26,689 nucleotides of DNA from JBOHBN01 sp050698355 (GCA_050698355.1 JBOHBN010000175.1:1-26689); one strand, 5' to 3'; shown: positions 14,396 to 21,962, numbered from the stretch's first letter. Made by a program: numbers and translations. Notes: generated by a model not told the origin, from the letters alone.

Positions 14396-15458
14396 CAACG
14401 CGACGGTGGCCGACCGGATCGAGGCGTGCATACAGGGCCTGTGCGCCGGCGACGGCATGTCCTGGCCGGCGTGGTGGCATCGGACGGCGCTGCTGCCGCC
14501 GCGCCGCAGCGTACGGCTCGCCGAGGCGTCCCAGCACGCGCGCGATTCGCTCACCACCTCGATTCCCACGCCGTACCTGCAGTCCTCGCCGCCGTCGTCG
14601 GTCGACCCGGCCGGCCCGACCGACGATGCCGAGTGGTTCGTGGTCGCGGTGCGCCATCACCTGGGCCAGCTGGTGGACGGGTCGGCCGCGGACGGCGACA
14701 ACGGCGTGTGGGCGGAGCTTGCCGGTCTCCGCGCCAATGACCCGGGCTCCGTACGCGGGCGGATCGGCACGCTCATCGCGCTCACCAACCTCGACCAGGG
14801 CCTACAACCACCGGCCAGCGGCAACGACAACCCCCACTACTTCGACGACATAGCATGCGTGCGCGGAGTCGCTGGCGGTCTGCTGCGCCCCGGCGTGCCC
14901 GCACAGGCCGCCGCCATGGCCGCCAACGATGCCGCCGTCACGCACGCGGACGACGGTGTCCTCGGCGGCCGGGCATCGGCCGCGCTCGTCGCCGAACTGG
15001 TTTCCGGCGCCGGCATCGAGGCGGCGACGAAGGCCGCACGCGCGGAACTGCCCGCGGGTAGCTGGTGCGCGCACGTGGTCGCCGAGTGCCTGCAGGCAGT
15101 AGAGCCGGGGATGGCGCCGCTCGACCTCGCAGCGCGGCTGGAGCGCACCGTGGTCGACCACGTGTACGCGTTCGCGAACCAGGCACCCGAGACGCTCGGG
15201 CTCCTGCTTGCTCACCTGGCCGCGGCCACCGACAGGTCGACGATGCTGCTGGGCGCGCTGGCGCACCCGCGGCACGCGGACGCGCTGGTGCCGCTCGCCG
15301 GCGCGGTGGCCGGGCTCGTCTGGGGCTCGGCCGTGGAACGTCAGCCGCTGCCGGAACTGCTCGGCACCTGCGTGCGTGGCCTGCACGGGCTGCCGATGCG
15401 GGAGGTGGTGGACACGATCGTCGCTTCGCAGGAGAAGACTCTGGAAGGGGGACGGTGA
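14388..15458 (+). CDS. Degenerate ADP-ribosylglycohydrolase-family protein 2
   Basis: 356 residues from ATG 14388, overlapping the previous gene by 8 nt. An ATG at 14379 is also in frame. The fold is recognisable from IEACIQGLCAGDGMSW, GPTDDAEWFVVAV, VRGVAGGLLRPGVPAQAAAMAANDAAVTHADDGV and LVPLAGAVAGLVWG. Compared with its neighbours, metal-site residues are lost. The N-terminal Glu is replaced (GDGMSWPAWW). The C-terminal GRDADT/S motif is PRHADA, so the first Asp is His296 and the Thr/Ser is Ala, although Asp298 remains. The first TDD triplet (78-80) is kept. At most one metal would bind well. It may be a regulatory or structural partner of the two flanking paralogues, or have a changed chemistry. 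The next gene starts inside its stop codon (TGATG), so all three are co-translated. Confidence 0.82.
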   Translation: MSDNATVADRIEACIQGLCAGDGMSWPAWWHRTALLPPRRSVRLAEASQHARDSLTTSIPTPYLQSSPPSSVDPAGPTDDAEWFVVAVRHHLGQLVDGSAADGDNGVWAELAGLRANDPGSVRGRIGTLIALTNLDQGLQPPASGNDNPHYFDDIACVRGVAGGLLRPGVPAQAAAMAANDAAVTHADDGVLGGRASAALVAELVSGAGIEAATKAARAELPAGSWCAHVVAECLQAVEPGMAPLDLAARLERTVVDHVYAFANQAPETLGLLLAHLAAATDRSTMLLGALAHPRHADALVPLAGAVAGLVWGSAVERQPLPELLGTCVRGLHGLPMREVVDTIVASQEKTLEGGR

Positions 15459-16615
15459 TGGCACCGGGGACGCTGGTTGCCCGGGCGGTCGGGTGCCTGG
15501 TCGGCGCGGCGGTCGGTGACGCGCTCGGCGGCGCTACCGAAGGGTGGACGCCGGAGCAGATCAAGGACCGTTGGGGCGGCTGGGTGACCGGGATCGTCCC
15601 GCCGTACTACGAGAACTGGCGCACGGCTCGTCCCATCGCCCCGTACCACAAGGGTGACGGCCACATCACCGACGACACCCTGCTGACCCACCTGCTCGTC
15701 GACGTGTACGAGGAGAAGCGCGACCACCTCGATGCGTACGACATGGCCGACCTGCTGGTGCCCCGCCTGATGGAGCGACCGGTATGGATCCCCGAGCTCG
15801 AGGACGAGGCGTTGCCTCTCCAGCGGGTGTTCCTGGCAGAGAAGTTCATGGCGCTGCGGGTGCACTGGGCACACGCCGACCCTCGGGAGGCGGGCATTGG
15901 CAACGCCGTGAACTGTGGCGCGGCGATGTACATGGCGCCGGTCGGCATCGTCAACGCCGCCGACCCCGACCGCGCGTACGCGGAAGCGATCGACATGACC
16001 GGAGCCCACCAGCACTCGTATGGGCGCGAGGCCGCCGGTGTGCTCGCCGCCGCGGTCGCGGCCGCGATGTCCCCGGTGGCCACGGCGAGCTCGGTGGTCG
16101 AGACCGCGCTACGGCTGGCCAAGGACGGCACCAGGGCCGCGATCGAGGCGACGTGCACGGCCGCGGCGCGCTACGGCGACTGGGCGGAGGCGATCGAGTC
16201 CGGCGCCCTGCGCGACGCGGTCCGGCCGTACGACACCGTCGCCGACACCTATCGCGATCAGGGCCTCGGCGCGCGGCGCCCGAGCCGGGTGCACAGCATC
16301 GAGGAGCTGCCGGTCGCGCTCGGCATGTTCGCTCTGGCCGACGGCGACTGGGAGACAACCGTGCTCGGCGGCGTCAACTACGGCCGCGACGCCGACTCGA
16401 TCGCGACGATGGGCGGCGCGCTCGCCGGCGCGCTCGCCGGGAGGAAGGCCGTACCCGACGACCTGGCCCGGTCGGTGCAGGCCGCCAGCCGGGTCGACCT
16501 GACCGCCCCGGCGGAACGGCTGGCCGAGGTCACCGCGGCGATCCGGGCGAACGACCGTACCCACCGTCGAGCCGTCGAGGACGACTTCGACCTGCTTACC
16601 GCGCCCCGTACCTAA
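15458..16615 (+). CDS. ADP-ribosylglycohydrolase-family protein 3
   Basis: 385 residues from ATG 15458, sharing one base with the preceding stop and preceded by GGAAGGGGG. The open frame reaches back to 15065 but only as a shadow of the previous gene. The complete metal-site set is present: GDALGGATEGW (Glu28), GHITDDTLLTHLL (Thr71, Asp72, Asp73) and NYGRDADSIATMGGALAGA (Asp311, Asp313, Ser314). It also has MAPVGIVNAADPDRAYAEAI and HQHSYGREAAGVLAAAVAAAM, as in bacterial crystallin-J1/ADP-ribosylglycohydrolase proteins. The insertion VPPYYENWRTARPIAPYHKG between the first two motifs distinguishes it from protein 1. It is the last gene of the LacI-controlled operon, which ends at a 44-bp palindrome. 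The substrate is unknown; hydrolysis of an N- or O-ribosidic bond is the family expectation. Confidence 0.9.
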   Translation: MAPGTLVARAVGCLVGAAVGDALGGATEGWTPEQIKDRWGGWVTGIVPPYYENWRTARPIAPYHKGDGHITDDTLLTHLLVDVYEEKRDHLDAYDMADLLVPRLMERPVWIPELEDEALPLQRVFLAEKFMALRVHWAHADPREAGIGNAVNCGAAMYMAPVGIVNAADPDRAYAEAIDMTGAHQHSYGREAAGVLAAAVAAAMSPVATASSVVETALRLAKDGTRAAIEATCTAAARYGDWAEAIESGALRDAVRPYDTVADTYRDQGLGARRPSRVHSIEELPVALGMFALADGDWETTVLGGVNYGRDADSIATMGGALAGALAGRKAVPDDLARSVQAASRVDLTAPAERLAEVTAAIRANDRTHRRAVEDDFDLLTAPRT

Positions 16616-16629
16616 CGGCCCCTGATCTT

Positions 16630-16673
16630 GTGTCAGTAGCTCAGCTCGCTATAGCGAGCTGAGCTACTGACAC
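16630..16673. terminator. 44-bp perfect palindrome, bidirectional terminator between convergent genes
   Basis: Two exact 20-nt arms (GTGTCAGTAGCTCAGCTCGC and its complement) enclose TATA, itself palindromic. It begins 14 nt after the stop of the third hydrolase gene and contains the last codons and TAG (16664-16666) of the minus-strand flavoprotein gene. There is no T-tract on either side. Its strength and position suit a two-way terminator. Confidence 0.8.
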
Positions 16674-18178
16674 GCGGCTGTGGCGGCGTTGCGGCCGGCG
16701 ATGCGGCCGAACACCGCGCCGCGGACAAGGCCGCTGCCCGCCGGGTAGTTGTGGTAGAAGAACCCGCCGGTCAGCTCACCGGTCGCGTACAGGCTCGGCA
16801 TCGGGCGCTCGGTGATGTCGAGCACGCGCGCGTCGGTGTCGATGCGCAGGCCGCCGAAGGTGAACGTGATACCACACGCCACCGTGTACGCGACGAACGG
16901 CGGCTCGTCGATCCGCTGCGCCCAGTTCGACTTCACCGGCTGGCCGTCGGGGCGGGCGGTGAGGCCATCCTTGCCGAACGCGGTGAACTCGCCGCCCGGG
17001 CAGGCCGCGTTGAACGTGTCCACCGTCGACTGCAGGGCCACCGGGTCGAGGCCGAGCTTGCCGGCCAGGCCGTCGAGGCTGTCGGCCTCCACGGGTACGC
17101 CGGTGGAGTACCGCGGCTCGAGCAGGTGGACCGTCTTCTGGTCGAAGATCTGCACCGCCCAGCCGCCGGGCTGCGAACGGACCGCCGAGCCCGTCTTGGC
17201 GTACGTGAGCCAGACCTCGTCCTCGCCCTCGTCGACGAACCGCTGCCCGGCGCTGTTGACCATGACCGCGTACGGGTAGCTGTAGCGGCTGTACTTGTCG
17301 GTCATCCGCAGGTCGCCGACCGCGGGTGCCGCGTTGTCGATCGGGACGGCGTGGCAGCCGCCCCAGTGCCCGTACGCCTGACCACCGGCGCGCATCGCCG
17401 CGGTGAGCGGTGCGCCCTGGTTGTAGCGGGTGCCGCGGACCTTCACCATGTCCCAGCCAGGGCCGAGCCACCGCTGCCGCAGCTCGGGGTTCGCCTCGAA
17501 CCCGCCGCCGGCCAGCACGACGACACCGTTCACCCGCACGTCGCCGTCCGGGCGACGTACCAGGACGCCGGTGCAGGTCGAGCCGTCCATCAGCAGGTCG
17601 ACTACCGGTGCGTCGTACCAGACCTCGACCCCGGCGCGCTCGGCGGCGGCGAACAGGTTCGCCATCAGCCCGACGCCCTCGTCCTCCGCGCGGAAGGCCC
17701 CGCCGGCGGGCAGCTCGTACACCTCGTCAGGACCGATCTTGTCCGGGTCGATCAGCTTCCCGACCGTCAGCTCCCACGCCACGCCGTGCCCATGCATCCA
17801 GCGCACGGTGTCGTACGACTCGTCGATCACCCGGTCGGTCAACTCGCGGTCGTACTGCCCACCGGTCACCGTGTCGAGGTCGCTCAGGTAACGCTCCCGT
17901 GAGTACGGACCGACGCGCACGCGATCGCGCCAGGAGCGGGATTCCTCGGTCACCAGCGGCAGCAGGTCGTCCAGCCCGTCGTGCGCGATCCGGAAGATCG
18001 CGCCGGAGAACCGGCTGTTGCCGCCGCGGAGCTCCTCCGTAGCGGCCTCGAGCACAAGCACCGACGCCCCGGACTCGCGGGCGGCCAGCGCGGCGGTCAG
18101 CGCCGCGTTCCCCGCGCCCACGACCACCACGTCGGCTGCGTACGTCTCGGCTGCCTGACCAGGAAGAGAAGTTTGCAT
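16664..18178 (-). CDS. TcuA-like FAD-dependent dehydrogenase (fumarate reductase flavoprotein family)
   Basis: 504 residues from ATG 18178; ATG 18196 would add six residues and is possible. The FAD-binding Rossmann motif is VVVVGAGNAALTAALAARESGASVLVLEAA (17-46), then ELRGGNSRFSGA. The GNAAL, RGGNS and later RGTRYNQGAPL signatures closely resemble TcuA, the FAD tricarballylate dehydrogenase, more than fumarate reductase or 3-ketosteroid dehydrogenase. The C-terminal cap and closing region (VACGITFTFGGLRIDTDARV, LYATGELTGGFFYHNYPAGSGL) complete the family. It is expected to oxidise a polycarboxylate or similar compound to its alkene in the cytoplasm or at the membrane. No TcuB-like electron acceptor or TcuC transporter lies nearby. 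It is convergent with the hydrolase operon. An inverted repeat at its start suggests its own regulator. Confidence 0.85.
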   Translation of the reverse strand: MQTSLPGQAAETYAADVVVVGAGNAALTAALAARESGASVLVLEAATEELRGGNSRFSGAIFRIAHDGLDDLLPLVTEESRSWRDRVRVGPYSRERYLSDLDTVTGGQYDRELTDRVIDESYDTVRWMHGHGVAWELTVGKLIDPDKIGPDEVYELPAGGAFRAEDEGVGLMANLFAAAERAGVEVWYDAPVVDLLMDGSTCTGVLVRRPDGDVRVNGVVVLAGGGFEANPELRQRWLGPGWDMVKVRGTRYNQGAPLTAAMRAGGQAYGHWGGCHAVPIDNAAPAVGDLRMTDKYSRYSYPYAVMVNSAGQRFVDEGEDEVWLTYAKTGSAVRSQPGGWAVQIFDQKTVHLLEPRYSTGVPVEADSLDGLAGKLGLDPVALQSTVDTFNAACPGGEFTAFGKDGLTARPDGQPVKSNWAQRIDEPPFVAYTVACGITFTFGGLRIDTDARVLDITERPMPSLYATGELTGGFFYHNYPAGSGLVRGAVFGRIAGRNAATAACQ

Positions 18179-18193
18179 CCAACCAGTATGCAA
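18173..18193. promoter_or_regulatory. Inverted repeat over the flavoprotein start codon
   Basis: TTGCAT (18173-18178) and ATGCAA (18188-18193) are separated by 9 bp. The left arm contains the complement of the ATG start at 18178, so a bound protein or a hairpin in the mRNA would affect initiation. A GntR-type operator is a possibility; no regulator gene is adjacent. Confidence 0.35.
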
Positions 18194-18331
18194 CATCCAG
18201 GCGCGCTCGCACTACCAGACCGGCCACCCTCAAACGAACCAGCCGGTGAAGACGACCGGCGTGATGTTGGCGGTAGTGGGTAGAAGTTTCATTGAGAACG
18301 GGTCACCCCAAGATCACGAAAGTATTACACT

Positions 18332-19201
18332 GTGCGCACTTCGCGGCTGTTGTGGCAATGTGCACTTGTCCTCGCACTGGGAGGCCTCGGGGTCGTACTT
18401 CTGGCGCTCCTCGCCACCCGGCTTGGCGATCACCTGACGCGGCGCGCCGAGCAGTGCAGCGTGTGTCACGGTTACCGCCGCTGGTTGCGAGCGGGCATGG
18501 CGGTGATCGCGACACTGGTCCTGGTCGGGACGGGAATGCGCATCTACAACCAAGCTGCGCTCAGGCCGATGCCGCGTTGCGGAGCCGAGTGGTTCCTACG
18601 CGGGGAGCTCCCTGCGCAACGGCTCACCAAAGACCAGTCGCACGTATGGCATTGGGCCCGCAACATCGTCACCGCGCCGGCGACCGGGCTCACGGACGGC
18701 TACGCCAGGGCGCGAGACATGGGCCTGTGCACGACGGGCTCGCTGACCATCGCGTTCCTGCCCTCCAAGCAGGCAACCTCCGGCACGACGGTCGGCCACA
18801 TCTTCCTCACCCGGGGCCGACCCGGACTCAAGGGCATCGGCGCCCAGGCTCTCGCCCTGCACGAGTCGCGGCACGTGGACCAGTGGACGGTGCTCACACT
18901 CGCGGGCGGGCCACTGGCCCTGCCGGTTCTCTATACCGTGGACGAGACCTTCTTCCCCGGTGCCAGGAACCACTTCGAGCGCGGTGCCGGCCTGGTGGAC
19001 GGCGGGTACGACCAGCCGGCGAGTTTCGGGCCGAAGCCGGTGTGGGCGGGCGTGGTCCTCCTCGGGCTCCTTCTGCTGCTGCTCGCACGCAGACGGGTGC
19101 GGTGGCTCTCGCGCGTGGCACGCGCCGGCCGTACCGGTGCCAGCCGCGCCGAACCGGGCCGCTGCGCCGTGCACACCCGCGGCTGGTTCCGCGTCGCCTA
19201 A
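18332..19201 (+). CDS. Membrane protein with HExxH metalloprotease-like motif
   Basis: 289 residues from GTG 18332; no clear Shine-Dalgarno. Three membrane segments are likely, at about 7-29, 53-69 and 238-252. The soluble middle part holds ALHESRHVDQW with HESRH at 177-181 (an HExxH zinc motif) and, 33 residues later, NHFERGAG, where Glu216 could be a third metal ligand. This HExxH-QW...N-FE arrangement is common in small bacterial gluzincin-like proteins of unknown role. Between helices 1 and 2 lies CSVCH (42-46). It matches the CxxCH heme-c pattern, but the very basic loop is predicted cytoplasmic, so heme attachment is doubtful. The gene is divergent from the flavoprotein gene (153 nt) and followed by an FAD oxidoreductase on the same strand. 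The function is unknown. Confidence 0.7.
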   Translation: MRTSRLLWQCALVLALGGLGVVLLALLATRLGDHLTRRAEQCSVCHGYRRWLRAGMAVIATLVLVGTGMRIYNQAALRPMPRCGAEWFLRGELPAQRLTKDQSHVWHWARNIVTAPATGLTDGYARARDMGLCTTGSLTIAFLPSKQATSGTTVGHIFLTRGRPGLKGIGAQALALHESRHVDQWTVLTLAGGPLALPVLYTVDETFFPGARNHFERGAGLVDGGYDQPASFGPKPVWAGVVLLGLLLLLLARRRVRWLSRVARAGRTGASRAEPGRCAVHTRGWFRVA

Positions 19202-19300
19202 GAACGACCGCCCAGTTTCGCTCAGGCAGGCGCGAAGTCGGCTCACTAGCCACACTGGCCACGGCAGAACCTATTCTTGGAACAGAAAGGAAGGCACTGC

Positions 19301-20467
19301 ATGCGCGTGGCCGTGATCGGCGCCGGGATCCTCGGCGCGGCCGTCGCCAGGGAATTGGCGATCCGTGGAGTGCGGGTGACGGTTCTCGAAGAACGATATC
19401 CGGGATATGGAACATCGAGTACGTCGTTCGCCTGGACGAACTCGCACAACAAAGAGCCGGACTCGTACCACCGGCTGAACGTCGAGGGCTGCGCCGAACA
19501 CGAACGGCTTGCGGCCGATGCCGCGCAGACGCCGCGCTGGTACTTCCCGACCGGCAACGTGGAATGGGTCGGCGACGCGGACGGTCAGCAGGTGCTGGAC
19601 CAGCGGATGCGGCGTCTGGATGGCCTTGGGTACCCGTGCCGGTGGCTGGGCCGCGCGCAGGTACGCGAGCTCGAACCGGACGTCTCGCTCCCGCCCGGTG
19701 TCGAGCGCGTCGCGTACTTCCCGAGCGAGGGCCACGTGTGGACGAACCTGTTGCTCGCGCGGCTCCTCGGCGAGGCACGCGACCGTGGCGCCGTGCTGCG
19801 GTGGCCGGTACGCGTCACCGGCGTCGAGCGGCAGCGGTCCGCGGTCGACCTCGCCTACGCGGACGGCGATCGGGAGCGCTTCGACCGGGTGGTGAGCTGC
19901 GTCGGCCGGTGGACCGGGGATCTCGCCGCCGCCTGCGGTACGCATGTACCGCTCGCCGACCCGACCGAGCCGGGCGGCGCGGCCGTGGGGCTGCTCGCGT
20001 ACACCGGGCCGGTGCCCGTCCGCCTCTCCCGCGTGCTCACGACACCGCGGCTGAACGTGCGGCCGGACGGCGGCGGGCGCCTGGTCCTGCAGGGTCTCGA
20101 CCTGGACGCCACGGCCGACCCGGCGCAGCCGCCGGACACCGAGTCGGAGGTGACCGCGACGCTCACCGGGCGGCTCACGGACGTACTGCCGTCTGCCGCG
20201 CCCGGGGTCGTGGAGTCGGTACGCGTCGGGCAGCGCGCGCTCCCGGCCGACGGCCTCACCGTGGCGGGCTTCGCCGCCGACGACGAGCGCTGCTACCTCG
20301 CTGCGACGCACAGTGGGGTCACGCTCGGCCCGCTGCTCGGACGGCTCGTCGCCACCGAGGTCGCGGACGGTGAGCTTTCGCCGCTGCTCGACGGTTTCCG
20401 CCCGCAGCGCTTCGCCGGCTCCGCCGGCGCGGTAGCGGCTCCGGCCCGGAAGCCGGGCGACCAGTGA
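19301..20467 (+). CDS. DAO-family FAD-dependent oxidoreductase
   Basis: 388 residues from ATG 19301, with AGGAAGG 6 nt before it. The frame is open from 19277, but that start lacks a ribosome site. The N-terminal dinucleotide fold is MRVAVIGAGILGAAVARELAIRGVRVTVLEE (1-31), followed by SSTSFAWTNSHNKEP. The closing FAD region is GLTVAGFAADDERCYLAATHSGVTLGPLLGRLVATEVADG. This arrangement fits D-amino-acid oxidase-like (DAO) enzymes such as glycine, sarcosine or D-amino-acid oxidases. The exact substrate cannot be told. It probably acts in the cytoplasm. It follows the HExxH protein by 99 nt, with no obvious functional link. Its 3' end faces the thyA-folA operon, and a 34-bp palindrome lies between. 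Confidence 0.85.
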   Translation: MRVAVIGAGILGAAVARELAIRGVRVTVLEERYPGYGTSSTSFAWTNSHNKEPDSYHRLNVEGCAEHERLAADAAQTPRWYFPTGNVEWVGDADGQQVLDQRMRRLDGLGYPCRWLGRAQVRELEPDVSLPPGVERVAYFPSEGHVWTNLLLARLLGEARDRGAVLRWPVRVTGVERQRSAVDLAYADGDRERFDRVVSCVGRWTGDLAAACGTHVPLADPTEPGGAAVGLLAYTGPVPVRLSRVLTTPRLNVRPDGGGRLVLQGLDLDATADPAQPPDTESEVTATLTGRLTDVLPSAAPGVVESVRVGQRALPADGLTVAGFAADDERCYLAATHSGVTLGPLLGRLVATEVADGELSPLLDGFRPQRFAGSAGAVAAPARKPGDQ

Positions 20468-20540
20468 AGGATCCGCTCTCGCTGAGAGTGCCACTTACCT
20501 CGATGAACCTCGACTTACCACGATCTGCAGACCGCGCCAG

Positions 20541-20574
20541 TCCTGGTTGATCACGGTACCGTGATCAACCAGGA
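20541..20574. terminator. 34-bp perfect palindrome ending the folA gene
   Basis: The 17-nt arm TCCTGGTTGATCACGGT (20541-20557) is followed directly by its exact complement. The last three folA codons and its stop (20565-20567) lie inside it. It separates the convergent oxidoreductase and thyA-folA genes and has no T-tract. A two-way terminator is the simplest reading. Confidence 0.75.
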
Positions 20575-21044
20575 GAGGCGCGTTCGTACGTGACCACGGT
20601 GAAGCCGTCGTGCGGCTCGCGGGACACCTCGCGCCACTGGTCCCAGTCGACGTCGGGAAAGTACGTGTCGCCTTCGGGCTCGGCGTCGATACGGGTGAGC
20701 GCCAAGCGATCGGCGTACGGCAGCGCCTCGCGGTAGACCTGCGCGCCGCCGGCCACATACACCTCGGGATCGATGGTGGCGGCCTTGCGCAGCGCCTCGT
20801 CCACGCCCGCGCAGACGAGCACGCCGGGTGCGCCGGACCATTCAGGGCTGCGGGTGACCACCACGGTCGTACGGCCGGGCAGCGGCCGGCCGATGGACTC
20901 GTACGTGCGGCGGCCCATCACCAGCACGTGGCCCATCGTGAGCCGCTTGAACGTCGTTTGCTCGCCCGGTACCCGCCACGGGATGCCGCCGTCCGCGCCG
21001 ATGACGCCGTTGCCGGCGACCGCCGCGACCAGGGTGACGCTCAT
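20565..21044 (-). CDS. folA: Dihydrofolate reductase
   Basis: 159 residues from ATG 21044, which overlaps the thyA stop (ATGA). The frame is open further upstream only as a thyA shadow. The DHFR fold is clear: VTLVAAVAGNGVIGADGGIPWRVPGEQTTFKRLTMGHVLVMGRRTYESIGRPLPGR spans the substrate and NADPH sites, with Glu28 at the position of the catalytic acid. VYVAGGAQVYREALPYADRLALTRI carries the GG motif, and DTYFPDVD follows. It reduces dihydrofolate to tetrahydrofolate with NADPH in the cytoplasm, regenerating the cofactor that ThyA oxidises. Its length is normal. The final codons are part of the terminator palindrome. Translational coupling to thyA keeps the two enzymes in step. Confidence 0.96.
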   Translation of the reverse strand: MSVTLVAAVAGNGVIGADGGIPWRVPGEQTTFKRLTMGHVLVMGRRTYESIGRPLPGRTTVVVTRSPEWSGAPGVLVCAGVDEALRKAATIDPEVYVAGGAQVYREALPYADRLALTRIDAEPEGDTYFPDVDWDQWREVSREPHDGFTVVTYERASPG

Positions 21045-21835
21045 ACCGCGATCGGTGCCCGGATCAGCGGATGCGGGTCGTAGCCCTCGATGCTGATCGA
21101 ATCGTGGTTGAAGTCGTCGATCTCGCGGCACGCCGGGTCGAGCTTGAGCGTCGGCAGCTGCCGCGGTGTCCGGCTGAGCTGCTCACGCGCCTGGTCGAGG
21201 TGGTTGAGGTAGAGATGGGCATCGCCGAAGGTGTGCACGAAGTCGCCCGGTTCGAGGCCGGCGACCTGCGCCACCATATGCGTGAGCAGCGCGTACGAGG
21301 CGATATTGAACGGCACGCCGAGGAACAGGTCTGCCGAGCGCTGGTACAGCTGGCAGGACAGGCGCCCCTCCGCGACGTAGAACTGGAAAAGCACGTGGCA
21401 CGGCGCGAGCGCCATCCGGTCCAGGTCGGCGACGTTCCAGGCGCTCACCACGTGCCGCCGCGAGTCGGGGTCGGAGCGGATCTGCTCGATCACGTGCGCC
21501 AGCTGGTCGATGTGCCCGCCGTCGGGAGCCGGCCAGGACCGCCACTGGTAGCCGTAGACCGGCCCCAGGTCGCCCGCGTCGTCGGCCCACTGGTCCCAGA
21601 TCGACACGCCATGGTCGCGCAGGTACGCGGTGTTGGTGTCACCGCGCAGGAACCACAGCAACTCGGTCACCACCGACCGGACATGGACCTTCTTGGTGGT
21701 GACGAGCGGAAACCCGTCCGCGAGACGGAAGCGCATCTGGTGGCCGAACACGCTACGGGTGCCGGTGCCCGTACGGTCGCCCTTGACGGCGCCGTCGTCG
21801 AGCACGCGCTGGACCAGGTCGAGGTACTGCCGCAC
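21041..21835 (-). CDS. thyA: Thymidylate synthase
   Basis: 264 residues, the standard length of the short bacterial ThyA form. Conserved blocks: GDRTGTGTRSVFG (phosphate-binding Arg22), ELLWFLRGDTN, LGPVYGYQWRSW, DSRRHVVSAWN, the catalytic ALAPCHVLFQFYV with Cys146, QRSADLFLGVPFNIASYALL and FGDAHLYLNHLDQ. It converts dUMP to dTMP using methylene-tetrahydrofolate. The start is GTG 21835. There is no Shine-Dalgarno. A TAGGGT -10 box (21843-21848) ends 7 nt before the GTG, so the mRNA is probably leaderless. It forms an operon with folA through an ATGA overlap. Confidence 0.97.
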   Translation of the reverse strand: MRQYLDLVQRVLDDGAVKGDRTGTGTRSVFGHQMRFRLADGFPLVTTKKVHVRSVVTELLWFLRGDTNTAYLRDHGVSIWDQWADDAGDLGPVYGYQWRSWPAPDGGHIDQLAHVIEQIRSDPDSRRHVVSAWNVADLDRMALAPCHVLFQFYVAEGRLSCQLYQRSADLFLGVPFNIASYALLTHMVAQVAGLEPGDFVHTFGDAHLYLNHLDQAREQLSRTPRQLPTLKLDPACREIDDFNHDSISIEGYDPHPLIRAPIAV

Positions 21836-21842
21836 GTCTCGG

Positions 21843-21848
21843 ACCCTA
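21843..21848 (-). promoter_or_regulatory. -10 box of a leaderless thyA-folA transcript
   Basis: On the minus strand TAGGGT fits the actinobacterial TANNNT -10 consensus. Seven bases separate it from the GTG of thyA, placing the transcript start on the start codon. No good -35 box is seen, which is usual for this class. Confidence 0.6.
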
Positions 21849-21945
21849 CCGCCGCCCGCCGACGCCCGACCGAGCGCGCGGCGCCCACCCGCTCGTCAGC
21901 CAAGCTGGCGGTGCATTGTCCGCGGTCCCCACATGCGCGCGAGCA

Positions 21946-21962
21946 GCGGTGCGCTGCACCGC
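21946..21962. repeat. Short perfect inverted repeat upstream of the methyltransferase gene
   Basis: GCGGTGC and GCACCGC flank GCT, and another GCGGTGC half lies at 21908-21914. The hairpin ends 29 nt before the methyltransferase start. It could be a regulator site or a leader hairpin. The GC-rich background makes chance possible. Confidence 0.3.

Noticed and set aside
16646..16657. Similarity between the centre of the 44-bp palindrome (CGCTATAGCG) and the XRE-cupin operator (TATAGCGAA)
   Set aside because: Shared core is short and expected in palindromes with a TATA centre; position at gene ends does not fit an operator.
18462..18470. CxxCH as evidence for a cytochrome c
   Set aside because: The loop is strongly basic and probably cytoplasmic, and no other cytochrome features exist.
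18372..20373. Long arginine-rich plus-strand frame (18292-20373)
   Set aside because: Shadow frame across the HExxH and oxidoreductase genes; its composition is that of out-of-frame translation.
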